Assembly (NCBI GenBank): GCA_964404215.1
Contig: CAYOJF010000007.1
Location: 9,565 to 73,564, forward strand
Length of the DNA: 64,000 nucleotides
Source: Aureispira sp964404215
GTDB lineage: Bacteria > Bacteroidota > Bacteroidia > Chitinophagales > Saprospiraceae
Direction of reading: 5' to 3'
A program made the translations under genes and the position numbers. Shown piece by piece: positions 16,695 to 25,146 of the stretch. How positions within the stretch are numbered: position 1 is the first letter of the stretch; the number at the start of each line of letters is the position of its first letter. Under the pieces are notes generated by a model, which saw only the letters and a program-made list of their open reading frames with translations, did no database searches and was not told where the DNA came from.

Positions 16695-17441
16695 ATGAAA
16701 AAGCTTCTACCGCTTGCCTTCTTTCTCTGTCTATATCTAATAGCCTGTCAATCTCACACGCATCTTGTCCAGTCTGATACCAAATACATTGCGATCAGCA
16801 ATACTCAACAAGCAGACCAAGACATTGAGCAAATGATTGCCCCTTATAAAGAAAAAATGAGTGCTGAAATGAATACAGTCATTGGTACAACTACCAAAAT
16901 GTTAACACTCATGAAACCAGAATCCAGCTTAGGAAACTGGGCTGCGGATTTGGTATATCAAAAAACTGCCCAATATGTGGATGTTCCTGTCGATTTCGCT
17001 ATTCTTAATTATGGTGGTCTCCGAATCCCTTCGCTACCAAAAGGAGAAATCACCAAAAGTAAAGTTTTTGAACTAATGCCTTTCGATAACATTATGGTAG
17101 CGGTAGCTATAACAGGCAGCGAACTAGAACTACTCTTCAATAGAGCTGCACTAGGTGGCGGGTGGCCTATTAGTAGCCAAGTTAGCATGGCGATTCATAA
17201 AGAAAAAGCTCAAAATGTGCTCATCAATGGTAAAAAGATAGATCCTAAGAAATTGTACTATGTAGCTACCAATGATTATCTCGCTAATGGTGGTGATAAA
17301 TGCTCGTTCCTGAAAGATAATAAAAAAGTAACGACCAATCGTCTCTTTCGAAACGTAATTATGGAATACATACAAGAGCAAACCAAAGCTGGTAAGCAGA
17401 TTGATGCTAATATAGAAAAGAGAGTATTTTTACTAAAATAA
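16695..17441 (+). CDS. Lipoprotein: stand-alone 5'-nucleotidase C-terminal domain
   Basis: A 248-residue predicted lipoprotein (signal LPLAFFLCLYLIAC, lipobox Cys). The rest matches the C-terminal substrate-binding domain of UshA-type 5'-nucleotidases: SSLGNWAADLVYQK, FAILNYGGLRI, LPKGEITKSKVFELMPFDN, and YYVATNDYLANGGDKC. The metallophosphoesterase half that does the chemistry is absent. In many Bacteroidota the two halves are encoded by neighbouring genes, but no partner exists here: the next gene, nth, starts six bases later. It may act with an unlinked phosphoesterase or as a nucleotide-binding lipoprotein. Confidence 0.85.
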   Translation: MKKLLPLAFFLCLYLIACQSHTHLVQSDTKYIAISNTQQADQDIEQMIAPYKEKMSAEMNTVIGTTTKMLTLMKPESSLGNWAADLVYQKTAQYVDVPVDFAILNYGGLRIPSLPKGEITKSKVFELMPFDNIMVAVAITGSELELLFNRAALGGGWPISSQVSMAIHKEKAQNVLINGKKIDPKKLYYVATNDYLANGGDKCSFLKDNKKVTTNRLFRNVIMEYIQEQTKAGKQIDANIEKRVFLLK

Positions 17442-17446
17442 CAATC

Positions 17447-18103
17447 ATGACTAAGCAAGAAAAAGTAGCTGATATCACTCAGATGCTAGAAGGTTTCTAT
17501 CCAGAAATTCCCATTCCATTAGATCACAAAGATAATTATACGCTGCTGGTAGCAGTATTACTATCGGCTCAATGTACTGATGAACGTGTCAATCAGATAA
17601 CGCCTGCTCTATTCGCAATGGCGGATAACCCCTATGATATGGTCAAATGTACCGTAGATGAAATCAGGGCAATTATTCGTCCTTGTGGGCTTTCACCTCG
17701 CAAATCCAAAGCTATTCATCAGCTTTCGCAAATTCTGATTGATAAACATAATGGAGAAGTTCCTAAAAGTTTTGAAGCACTAGAAGAACTCCCAGGAGTA
17801 GGACACAAAACAGCCTCTGTAGTCATGTCTCAAGGATTTGGAGTACCCGCTTTCCCTGTAGATACACACATACAACGTTTGGCTTGGAGATGGAAACTCA
17901 GTACAGGCAAAAATGTAGATAAAACGGAAAAAGACCTAAAAAGACTGTTTCCAAAAGAACTTTGGAATCGCCTTCATTTGCAGATTATTTTCTTTGGTAG
18001 AGAATATTGTCCTGCTAGAGGACATAATCCTTTTGAATGCCCTATCTGCAAAAAGTATGGCAGAAAAACAATGCTAGACGACTACGAAAAAAAGAAGAAA
18101 TAA
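17447..18103 (+). CDS. nth: Endonuclease III (DNA glycosylase/AP lyase) with altered iron-sulfur loop
   Basis: A 218-residue base-excision repair enzyme acting on oxidised pyrimidines. The HhH-GPD core is intact: LLSAQCTDERVN, ELPGVGHKTASVV with catalytic Lys121, and FPVDTHIQRLAWR with catalytic Asp139. The C-terminal cluster loop reads REYCPARGHNPFECPICKKYG, so the cysteines are spaced C-x9-C-x2-C with no fourth Cys, whereas the family standard is C-x6-C-x2-C-x5-C. Some Bacteroidota Nth proteins have lost the 4Fe-4S cluster, and this looks like an intermediate or a different metal site in which the His might serve as a ligand. It ends 8 bases before dcd. Confidence 0.93.
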   Translation: MTKQEKVADITQMLEGFYPEIPIPLDHKDNYTLLVAVLLSAQCTDERVNQITPALFAMADNPYDMVKCTVDEIRAIIRPCGLSPRKSKAIHQLSQILIDKHNGEVPKSFEALEELPGVGHKTASVVMSQGFGVPAFPVDTHIQRLAWRWKLSTGKNVDKTEKDLKRLFPKELWNRLHLQIIFFGREYCPARGHNPFECPICKKYGRKTMLDDYEKKKK

Positions 18104-18111
18104 AACACACT

Positions 18112-18648
18112 ATGATACTATCTGACAAAGAAATATTGAAGGCGATAGATGCCAAACAAATCGTTATAGATCCTTTTGACAAAAGTTGCTTAGGGACAAA
18201 CTCTTATGATGTTCATCTAGGAAAATATTTGGCGACCTATACCAATAGAATATTGGACGCTAAAAAACATAACCCTATCGAAATATTTGAAATCCCTGAA
18301 GAAGGCTATGTCTTAGAATCAGGCATCTTATATCTAGGAGTAACCGAAGAGTACACCGAAACACACAATACCGTTCCATTTCTAGAAGGAAAATCTAGTG
18401 TTGGTCGTCTGGGTATTGATATTCATGCTACAGCAGGAAAAGGTGATGTCGGTTTTTGCAACACGTGGACACTCGAAATTTCTTGCACCCATCCTGTTCG
18501 TATTTATGCCGGGATGCCTATTGGGCAACTTATTTATTTTACGGTGCAAGGTGATATTGAGAACTATTACAACAAAAAAGTAAATGCTAAATACAACGAA
18601 CGAACCATCAAACCCGTAGAATCTATGATGTGGAAAAATAAATTTTAA
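18112..18648 (+). CDS. dcd: dCTP deaminase
   Basis: A 178-residue trimeric enzyme converting dCTP to dUTP, the precursor route to dTTP. The central signature GKSSVGRLGIDIHATAGKGDVGF holds the catalytic region. GTNSYDVHLGKYL near the start and MPIGQLIYFTV towards the end are also typical. ATG 18112 (MILSDKEI) is the conserved start; the frame extends upstream only through the end of nth. It lies between nth and a methyltransferase in a close plus-strand run. Confidence 0.93.
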   Translation: MILSDKEILKAIDAKQIVIDPFDKSCLGTNSYDVHLGKYLATYTNRILDAKKHNPIEIFEIPEEGYVLESGILYLGVTEEYTETHNTVPFLEGKSSVGRLGIDIHATAGKGDVGFCNTWTLEISCTHPVRIYAGMPIGQLIYFTVQGDIENYYNKKVNAKYNERTIKPVESMMWKNKF

Positions 18649-18653
18649 CCGCT

Positions 18654-19328
18654 ATGTCCAATCCAATAATAGACTACTACGATGAATTGGCTCCTCGTTA
18701 TGATCAAGACCGTTTTGCCAATACTTATGGCAATTATATTCATAGCCAAGAGCTAACTATTCTAGCCAAATATATGGCAAAAAATAGCTCACAAAAAAGC
18801 TTAGATGTAGCCTGCGGCACTGGTCGTTTTTTGGATTGGACAACTCATGGAGTAGATGCTAGCAAGGAAATGCTACGAGTTGCTCAAGGTAAATTCCCAC
18901 AAAAAATACTCATTCAGTCCAATGCTGACCGAATGCCTTTTGAGGACAATAGTTTTGATACTATCATCTGTTTTCATTTATTGATGCACTTAGACAAAGA
19001 CTTGACATCGGCTATTTTTGAAGAGTTTCGTCGAGTACTCAAAGTGGGAGGACAAGTAATTTTTGATGTTCCTTCCAAACATAGACGAGATCGTACCAGC
19101 TATCAATCAAAAGGCTGGCATGGAGCCAATAGTTTTTATTGGAAAGAAATTGAAGCCTTGACTTCACGGGGCTGGCAGCTTAAAAACAGTCATGGCATTG
19201 GCTTTTTTCCTATCCATCGAATCCCTAAACGTCTACGAAAAAGCTGTACCACTCTAGATACACTATTCTCCAATTCTCCTTTGAAAAAATACGCTTCCTA
19301 TCTAGTATTTAGACTGATAAAAACATGA
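18654..19328 (+). CDS. Class I SAM-dependent methyltransferase (ubiE/COQ5-like fold)
   Basis: A 224-residue protein of the Methyltransf_11/25 type. An N-terminal YYDELAPRYDQDRF helix is followed by motif I LDVACGTGRFLDW, an acidic residue at VDASKEML, motif II region NADRMPFEDNSFDTIICFHLLMHL, and motif III FRRVLKVGGQVIFDVPS. The substrate is unknown; a sugar, lipid or small molecule is as likely as a quinone. It overlaps the vanW gene by the ATGA at 19325-19328, implying translational coupling. Confidence 0.85.
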   Translation: MSNPIIDYYDELAPRYDQDRFANTYGNYIHSQELTILAKYMAKNSSQKSLDVACGTGRFLDWTTHGVDASKEMLRVAQGKFPQKILIQSNADRMPFEDNSFDTIICFHLLMHLDKDLTSAIFEEFRRVLKVGGQVIFDVPSKHRRDRTSYQSKGWHGANSFYWKEIEALTSRGWQLKNSHGIGFFPIHRIPKRLRKSCTTLDTLFSNSPLKKYASYLVFRLIKT

Positions 19329-20044
19329 GAAAAATCATCCGTAAATATACTCCCTATGCTCTAAAGATCCATTGGCAATTGACCAAGAGGTATTGGCAGG
19401 ATAAACAAACAAAAATCCATCATCAGTTTGCCCTAAAAGGCACGCCACATCCTAAAGCGAGTCATAAACTATCGCTTCAGCAACCTATCAAAAAAAGCTA
19501 TCTCTATGAAAACAAAGTTCACAATCTTAAACTTGGTAGTCAGAAAATAAACCAAATAGTCATCAAACCACAACAAACACTCTCTTTTTGGAAAACGCTA
19601 CAAGCTCCTACCGCTCAAAATGGTTACAAGAAAGGTAGAAATATTGTGAATGGTGTTTTGAGTGAAGATATTGGTGGAGGGCTATGCCAGTTGTCTGGCA
19701 TCTTATATCATTTAGCCCTCTTGGGTGGGCTTACAGTTCTAGAGCGTCACCATCATTCATTAGATATTTATACAGAAGAAGCTCGGTACAGCCCTTTAGG
19801 GGCAGACGCTACGGTTGTTTATGGTTACAAAGATTTGCGTATTCAAAACCCATTTGATTTCCCTATCTATTTTGATTTTGATATAAACACCTCTCGAATT
19901 ATTGCCTATCTATATTCCCCTAACCTAATTCCTCAACAACAACTTGATTTTCGGAGAGATTACTATGGCAACACTTGCCATGTTCATTGTGTCAATCAAA
20001 CTGGACAGGTGGTTGGGGAGTCTATTTATACGATTCCTTCTTAG
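19325..20044 (+). CDS. VanW family protein
   Basis: A 239-residue protein matching the VanW family: INQIVIKPQQTLSFWKTL, NGYKKGRNIVNGVLSEDIGGGLCQLSGILYH, and SPLGADATVVYGYKDLRIQNP, the most conserved block. VanW occurs in some vancomycin-resistance clusters, but most homologs have no link to resistance and the role is unknown. There is no signal peptide; the N-terminal 60 residues are basic. Here it is coupled to a methyltransferase by a 4-base overlap and there are no vanHAX-type genes, so a resistance role is not supported. Confidence 0.85.
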   Translation: MRKIIRKYTPYALKIHWQLTKRYWQDKQTKIHHQFALKGTPHPKASHKLSLQQPIKKSYLYENKVHNLKLGSQKINQIVIKPQQTLSFWKTLQAPTAQNGYKKGRNIVNGVLSEDIGGGLCQLSGILYHLALLGGLTVLERHHHSLDIYTEEARYSPLGADATVVYGYKDLRIQNPFDFPIYFDFDINTSRIIAYLYSPNLIPQQQLDFRRDYYGNTCHVHCVNQTGQVVGESIYTIPS

Positions 20045-20096
20045 TATCTCCCTGTAGATTTCATCCATAGCATACTGTAATACTGGATTACTAACT

Positions 20097-21008
20097 TTAA
20101 TTCATTTTATACTTTGCTCTATATTCTGTTGGGCTAATGCCCTCTCTTTTCTTGAATAATCTTGAAAAGTAAGGTGGATATTCAAATCCTAAGGAGTAAG
20201 CGACTTCCGCAACAGTAGTATTCGGTTGTAGTAAGCTATTCTTAGCTTTATCTATCAACTGCAACTGTAAATGTTCTGTAGTAGTTTTGCCCGTTTCTTT
20301 TTTGAGTGTATCACTTAAGTAGCGTTGTGAAACGGACATCTTATTGGCGATTTGTTCTATGCTAGGAATTCCTTTTTCTTCTAGTTCTCCCGAATCAAAA
20401 TAGCTTGTTATTAGCCTATCCAATCGTTCTAGCAAGCTACTAGAAAGTTCTTTCCGATTCAAAAATTGGCGTTCATAAAAACGCATCGCATATTTAAGAA
20501 GTGTACTGAGTTGTGAGATGATAATATCTTTACTGAACTCATCTTGATTGTTTTGATATTCTATTTCAATATTTTCCACAATCAATTCTATCTGCTTTTC
20601 TTCTTTCGGAGAAAGATGTAATGCCTCATTGACCGAATAGGAAAAGAAGCTGTATTTTTTTATCTGTTCTGCCAATTCGGTTCCCTTCAGAAAATCTTCA
20701 TGAAAATTAATCGAAAAACCTTTTTGCTCATACACCACACTATTATCCCATTGCAATACTTGTCTAGGGGCTATAAAAATGAGTGCCCCATTCGTAAAGT
20801 CATATTTTGTTCTGCCATAGTTTAAATCACCTTTTACAATTTTTTTAAAACTAATCGAATAACAATCGTTAGTAATTGGGGGCGAACTTTCTCTTGGGCA
20901 TGGCAAAAAACCTCCCCCTCTGGCAGTAAAAACACTCAACATAGGGTGTTCTGGACGAGGCAGTTCTATATAATCTAAATAAGAAGCTAATGTTTTGAAA
21001 TGTTTCAT
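20097..21008 (-). CDS. AraC-family transcriptional regulator
   Basis: A 303-residue regulator. The N-terminal two thirds resemble a cupin-type sensory domain (FTNGALIFIAPRQVLQWD, GFSINFHEDFL). The C-terminal 100 residues are the AraC double helix-turn-helix: IEQIANKMSVSQRYLSDTLKKETGKTTTEHLQL, then TTVAEVAYSLGFEYPPYFSRLFKKREGISPTEYR, the standard signature. It is the last gene of a minus-strand trio with a small membrane protein and an SDR enzyme (gaps of 16 and 22 bases), and probably regulates them. The effector is unknown. Confidence 0.9.
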   Translation of the reverse strand: MKHFKTLASYLDYIELPRPEHPMLSVFTARGGGFLPCPRESSPPITNDCYSISFKKIVKGDLNYGRTKYDFTNGALIFIAPRQVLQWDNSVVYEQKGFSINFHEDFLKGTELAEQIKKYSFFSYSVNEALHLSPKEEKQIELIVENIEIEYQNNQDEFSKDIIISQLSTLLKYAMRFYERQFLNRKELSSSLLERLDRLITSYFDSGELEEKGIPSIEQIANKMSVSQRYLSDTLKKETGKTTTEHLQLQLIDKAKNSLLQPNTTVAEVAYSLGFEYPPYFSRLFKKREGISPTEYRAKYKMN

Positions 21009-21024
21009 GTCGTTATTGAATTTT

Positions 21025-21528
21025 TCACATCTTTCCCAATGATAATAGTTGTTGATGATATGTATTCATTCTAGCATATGCCGTACCATCAATCAACAAT
21101 ATGACTACTAATATAGCTATAATAGTAATAAAACTTGCTCGCCAAACAGGTGTATCAAACAACATAATACCTACCGAACAAACAATAATAATTAATGGAA
21201 TTATGGTAAACACAATTGTTTGGTATTCTTTTAGGGTTCCTTCTGAACGTGTGATTTCTGATCTTACTAAAGCCACCGAATCACTCTCATACATGGCAGG
21301 GAAATTAGCTAATCGTCCCTTATTAGTAAAATATAACCCTAAGCCAATTATTATAAGTACAACTCCTCCTACTAAAGTAGGAATAACATATGCTTTGGCT
21401 ACTTCGGTTTTTCCCCATTGCCAAAAACCAATACTTGCCAATACAAATAGAACTCCAAAAAGAATAAAAAAAGGAGTCGAAAACAGTTCAGACTTCACCC
21501 AATTTGTTGAGGCTTTCAAAATATCCAT
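21025..21528 (-). CDS. Hypothetical four-helix membrane protein
   Basis: A 167-residue protein with hydrophobic segments near residues 18-36, 46-66, 104-124 and 130-150 and a soluble loop between the second and third (NKGRLANFPAMYESDSVALVRSE). There is no named domain. It sits between the SDR and AraC genes on the same strand with short gaps, so it is likely part of that operon. I recall similar proteins accompanying AraC/SDR pairs in Bacteroidota, but the function is unknown. Confidence 0.7.
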   Translation of the reverse strand: MDILKASTNWVKSELFSTPFFILFGVLFVLASIGFWQWGKTEVAKAYVIPTLVGGVVLIIIGLGLYFTNKGRLANFPAMYESDSVALVRSEITRSEGTLKEYQTIVFTIIPLIIIVCSVGIMLFDTPVWRASFITIIAILVVILLIDGTAYARMNTYHQQLLSLGKM

Positions 21529-21550
21529 GTTTATTTTTCTATGAAGTAGT

Positions 21551-22501
21551 TTAAAAATTCCATTTAACCCCAGTCATCTTCTCCGAAAGGTCCCATAATT
21601 TTTGGGATACGGCTTGGTCTTTAGCGTGAGGCTCTATATGATGTGCTCCAACAGGACCGACCCAATTACTGCGTCCTGTTGGACCATAAAAGGCTTTTTG
21701 ATCTAGATGCTCTTCTGTAGCACACATCAATTCAGGATAAGCTCCATTTTCAGCTGGCTGTGTTAATGGTGACATCATCATTAAACCTGCAATAATCTTC
21801 ATTACTCTGCTACCACTAGTGTTGATGAGGTTGGTTCGAGAAGAGCCTGGATGACAAGCATAAGCTTTGACAACTGTTTGACCTGCTTTATCTAATCGAC
21901 GCTGCAACTCATAGATTGACATGATTTGAGCCAATTTACTTTGACTATAAGCTTTATTAGCAGTATAATCTTTATCCCAATTCAGGTCGTCAAATTTGAT
22001 CGTCTTTATCCCCATGTCATACCCCATACTACCTACTGTTACAATACGACCTTGAGATTTTTTAATCAATGGATATAACAACGCCTGTAAGGTGAAATGT
22101 CCAAAGTAATTAACCCCCATTTGACTTTCCCATCCATCTACTGTTATTTTTTGAGTAGGCACTTGTGCTATTGCCGCATTACACATCAGAGCGTCTATAC
22201 GGGTTAATTTTTCCAACACGGCTGCTGCTGCTTTTTTTACAGAAGCCTGTTCTGCCAAGTCCATTTGTACCGACAATACCTTTATGTTATTACCCAATTC
22301 CTGTTTCAAAAGAGCAATTGTATCCGCTGTTTTCTGAGGATTACGATTGAGCATCAGTACTTCTGCTCCCTTTGAGAGTAATATTTTTGCGGCCTCAAAT
22401 CCTGTTCCGCTTGTGGTCCCTGTGATAACAAATGTTTTGTTACTTATATTTCCAATTCTATCAGGTGTCCATCCTTCTTTACCAAATTGATTTGTCTTCA
22501 T
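21551..22501 (-). CDS. Short-chain dehydrogenase/reductase (protochlorophyllide-reductase/retinol-dehydrogenase-like)
   Basis: A 316-residue SDR. The Rossmann start FVITGTTSGTGFEAAKILLSKGAEVLMLNRN holds the TGxxxGxG dinucleotide site, with an Arg after the second strand favouring NADP. It continues with ALMCNAAIAQVP (NNAG position), GRIVTVGSMGYD and the catalytic YSQSKLAQ (YxxxK). Length and the AYACHPGSSRTNL segment after the active site fit the large RDH/POR-like subgroup. It leads the minus-strand trio with the membrane protein and AraC regulator. A -7-like TATCTTTG is on the minus strand at 22535-22542. Confidence 0.88.
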   Translation of the reverse strand: MKTNQFGKEGWTPDRIGNISNKTFVITGTTSGTGFEAAKILLSKGAEVLMLNRNPQKTADTIALLKQELGNNIKVLSVQMDLAEQASVKKAAAAVLEKLTRIDALMCNAAIAQVPTQKITVDGWESQMGVNYFGHFTLQALLYPLIKKSQGRIVTVGSMGYDMGIKTIKFDDLNWDKDYTANKAYSQSKLAQIMSIYELQRRLDKAGQTVVKAYACHPGSSRTNLINTSGSRVMKIIAGLMMMSPLTQPAENGAYPELMCATEEHLDQKAFYGPTGRSNWVGPVGAHHIEPHAKDQAVSQKLWDLSEKMTGVKWNF

Positions 22502-22564
22502 TGTTGCTTGTCTTTGTTATTTCTAAGAATAAGACAAAGATAGCGTAAAAAATAATCGACTTCC

Positions 22565-22717
22565 TTACACAGATTTTCGAATGGTGTATACTTTTTGGTT
22601 GTTGTTATACACTTCTGAAATTTTATAGCCCCTTGGGATAAGATGATACCAGTTCTCTATATTTTTTCTTACCTTTTTTATCCAATCTTTTGAAATAATC
22701 TGATGCTTTTCATTCAC
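22565..22717 (-). CDS. Possible 50-residue protein or gene remnant
   Basis: On the minus strand a frame reads VNEKHQIISKDWIKKVRKNIENW... and ends ...VYNNNQKVYTIRKSV before TAA at 22565-22567. The start is a GTG at 22715-22717. The residue makeup looks protein-like, but no ATG, family or promoter supports it. It begins 11 bases after the HD-Pnk stop, so it may be a small third gene of the repair cassette or a decayed fragment. Confidence 0.3.
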   Translation of the reverse strand: MNEKHQIISKDWIKKVRKNIENWYHLIPRGYKISEVYNNNQKVYTIRKSV

Positions 22718-22727
22718 AGTGATCCCA

Positions 22728-23813
22728 TCAATTCCGTTCCCACATCACCTCATGCCCTTCACTAGCGATAGGTATCTCCAAAGCACGAAACATCTTTTCT
22801 AGTGTTTTGACGGGTATAGTCGCTCTACGCCTATCTAGAATATTTTTCTTAGAAGTTTCTACATAGATGATTTTGAAATAAGGATTGTAAGGAGCCAGTT
22901 TATTGGTTATTTTTTGTCGCATTTCGACTGTCAGATTCGTACTATTCCATACGAAAGATTGTTTTTGGGCGGCATATTTTTTAGCTTGTTCATAAGCTAT
23001 TTGAGCCACTTTACCTTGCCTCTTTTTATCCGTTGGTTTTATTTTTTGTGCCACTCGGATCGCATCTAAACTGACAATAGGCAAATCTAAAGTAGCTGCC
23101 TTGGTATCCTTACCACTTCCTGGCATTCCTACCATGATAATGACTTCAAAAGCAGTATCATCATATAAAGTGCTGGGATAAAGGTCTTTTTTTTGAAAAT
23201 ATTTGAACTGACTGTGCTTATTAACAAATTCCTTCGGCTGATTCCAGCAACCTTGCTCTTCACAAAAAAGGCGATATAACTCAATTCTTTCCAAAAAATC
23301 ATCCTGTCCAATGCTTTTTCGACCACGTACATCCGAACGAGCTAATAAATACAATTGCTCATTAGATATTCGAAGACTCGCTTGATAAGCCGCCAAATTA
23401 GGATTGGCCTTCTCCAAACACCAAATCGGCAATCCATGTAATCGAATCAAAGCACAAATTTGTTCTCGTTGTCTCAATGGCATTGCCCACAACATGGCCC
23501 TAGCTATTTGCTCTCCTACTTTAGCATGTTTGGGAGCACGAATATAACCCTCTTCGTCTGTCATTGTACAGATTGGCTTTGCCACATCATGCAAAAGAGC
23601 TGACCAAGCCAAAGTAGCTTTATCGTATTCCTCGAGTTGTTGAAACTCTTCTGACTTCAACAATTCATTGACAACCATTTTGGTATGAATACCAACATCT
23701 CCCTCTGCATGAAAAACAGGATCTTGTGGACAATTTATCATATCCTGAAACCACCCTAACTTTTCTATATACTCCCAATTCGGTTGATAATTATCGAGCC
23801 ATACTTTTTTCAT
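22728..23813 (-). CDS. HD-Pnk: HD-domain phosphoesterase / polynucleotide 5'-kinase end-healing enzyme
   Basis: About 361 residues in two domains. The N-terminal HD phosphohydrolase domain shows CPQDPVFHAEGDVGIHT, TLAWSALLHDVAKP (the HD pair) and ALIRLHGLPIWC. From about residue 225 there is a P-loop kinase: VIIMVGMPGSGKDTKAATLDLPIVSLDAIR, then SFVWNSTNLTVEMRQKI and an Arg-rich lid, DRRRATIPVKTLEKMF. This is the architecture of Runella slithyformis HD-Pnk, shown biochemically to remove 2',3'-cyclic or 3' phosphates and to phosphorylate 5'-OH ends. The preceding gene encodes an ATP-dependent RNA ligase, and the two overlap. ATG 23813 is chosen to limit overlap to 23 bases; an ATG at 23855 is possible. 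Confidence 0.88.
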   Translation of the reverse strand: MKKVWLDNYQPNWEYIEKLGWFQDMINCPQDPVFHAEGDVGIHTKMVVNELLKSEEFQQLEEYDKATLAWSALLHDVAKPICTMTDEEGYIRAPKHAKVGEQIARAMLWAMPLRQREQICALIRLHGLPIWCLEKANPNLAAYQASLRISNEQLYLLARSDVRGRKSIGQDDFLERIELYRLFCEEQGCWNQPKEFVNKHSQFKYFQKKDLYPSTLYDDTAFEVIIMVGMPGSGKDTKAATLDLPIVSLDAIRVAQKIKPTDKKRQGKVAQIAYEQAKKYAAQKQSFVWNSTNLTVEMRQKITNKLAPYNPYFKIIYVETSKKNILDRRRATIPVKTLEKMFRALEIPIASEGHEVMWERN

Positions 23814-24450
23814 ACCAAAGTGTAGCTCGTTTCCAGTTTTTAGTCCAGTGTTCATTTGTTTTTACATGGTTTTTTCGTACATATTTCAGTACCTTTTCTT
23901 TAAAATCAATAGATTGAAAAGCACTGGTTTGACACAAGACGACACCTTCGCAAGCTCCACCAAATACACTTCCTTCTTTCATACGAGTTGCAATAAGGTT
24001 TCTTATGTTCTCTACAGAAAAAACACCCATTTCCAATACAGGAGCCGTTGCCAAGCCCAATGCTTCTGCATAGAAAACCACTTCTTCCCAACTCAGCCAC
24101 TCCTCCTCTACCCGAATCGCAAAAACATAAAAATGATAAGACAACTGTTCATATTCGATGCTATGAATTCCATATAAGTTTTCACCAAACACTTCTAAAT
24201 CTCCTAAATCATGTTGCACTCTATTCCAAATTTCCCACATATTACCTGCCCAAGGATTACGAGTTGGAGCAGTATGCGAACGAGCATAAACCCCTGTTGA
24301 TTTCAAACAGGTATTCTCTCCATCCAATTTTTCGGTAATGACAATAGGATTTTCTAACAAATCCTCCCATTCCCACAAAATTTTATCATCAGAAGTAACT
24401 CCTTCCGAAAAAGGTAGGTGATAAGTACGACCATATTTTTGAGACTGCAT
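23791..24450 (-). CDS. ATP-dependent RNA ligase (Rnl2-like)
   Basis: A 219-residue covalent nucleotidyltransferase. Motif I is ITEKLDGENTCL, with Lys41 as the AMP-accepting nucleophile. The following Arg-containing YARSHTAPTRNPW, motif III FGENLYGIHSIEY, motif IV GACEGVVLCQ and motif V FKEKVLKYVR are all in order. It lacks the OB-fold of DNA ligases and any large extra domain. It would join 5'-phosphate and 3'-OH ends prepared by the overlapping HD-Pnk enzyme. ATG 24450 is used because the terminator hairpin at 24513-24543 lies inside the longer frame that opens at 24558. Confidence 0.88.
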   Translation of the reverse strand: MQSQKYGRTYHLPFSEGVTSDDKILWEWEDLLENPIVITEKLDGENTCLKSTGVYARSHTAPTRNPWAGNMWEIWNRVQHDLGDLEVFGENLYGIHSIEYEQLSYHFYVFAIRVEEEWLSWEEVVFYAEALGLATAPVLEMGVFSVENIRNLIATRMKEGSVFGGACEGVVLCQTSAFQSIDFKEKVLKYVRKNHVKTNEHWTKNWKRATLWYEKSMAR

Positions 24451-24512
24451 GACTTTTTTTATTCCCTCTAACTCTATTCTCCATGCGAATCGTTCCGAAC
24501 AAAATAAAAAAA

Positions 24513-24543
24513 GTCCCTTATGTTCCGAAAGAACATAAGGGAC
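24513..24543 (-). terminator. Strong terminator between DUF5606 and the RNA ligase
   Basis: GTCCCTTATGTTC and GAACATAAGGGAC form a perfect 13-bp stem with a 5-base loop. On the minus strand it is followed by seven T. It ends the DUF5606 transcript and marks the start of the repair cassette as a separate unit. Confidence 0.85.
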
Positions 24544-24570
24544 CTGCCGAATAAACAATTAAAAATTAAT

Positions 24571-25014
24571 CTATTCTTCTTCCTCTGCTGCCACTGGAGC
24601 AGGCGTCAAATTTTCGATGGAAATCATATTTCTACTATGTAAGAAATTGAACCATTTGATAATTTTTTTAATATCAGAAGTCAATACTTTATCTCTATCG
24701 TAGCTTGGTAATACTTTTGCAAAATATTGCTTAATGTCTAGCCCGTTTGCTTTAGTACTTACTGGTGGATAAGTGTCCATGATCTCTATCATATTGATAA
24801 ATACTTTGGCTAAAGAAGCCGTTTCTTCTTGTGTATCTTCATCTTCTGTATAAATAGAAATAGACTCTAGTGGGGTAAATTGGTGCAATCTACTAGAAGC
24901 GAATAATCTCTTTTTGGTATCTAAATCTTGCAATACTAATCCATTGGAGCGATTACCTACCATTTTGAAAATTCCACTTTTACCACTGACTGCTACTAAT
25001 TTTTCTAAACTCAT
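24571..25014 (-). CDS. DUF5606 domain protein
   Basis: A 147-residue cytosolic protein beginning MSLEKLVAVSGKSGIFKMVG, with NRSNGLVLQDLDTKKRLF, FTPLESISIYTEDEDTQEE and SDIKKIIKWFNFLHSRNMI. This matches DUF5606, a family essentially confined to Bacteroidota and of unknown function. The Ala/Glu-rich tail is typical of the family. On its upstream side TATTTTTG (minus strand, 25094-25101) fits a -7 box. It is a single gene ended by the terminator at 24513. Confidence 0.85.
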   Translation of the reverse strand: MSLEKLVAVSGKSGIFKMVGNRSNGLVLQDLDTKKRLFASSRLHQFTPLESISIYTEDEDTQEETASLAKVFINMIEIMDTYPPVSTKANGLDIKQYFAKVLPSYDRDKVLTSDIKKIIKWFNFLHSRNMISIENLTPAPVAAEEEE

Positions 25015-25146
25015 AATATTTTATATTTTTCTTTTATTGAAGTCTTATTAGTTAGACTTTGATGTTTTCTGTTATTTTTTGATTGATTGTTGACAAAAAT
25101 ACAAAAATGTAACAATTATCATGCTACAGCAATCTTTTTTTAGTGA

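Noticed and set aside
19325..20044. VanW as evidence of glycopeptide resistance
   Set aside because: No vanHAX-type ligase, dehydrogenase or peptidase is nearby, and most VanW homologs are unrelated to resistance.
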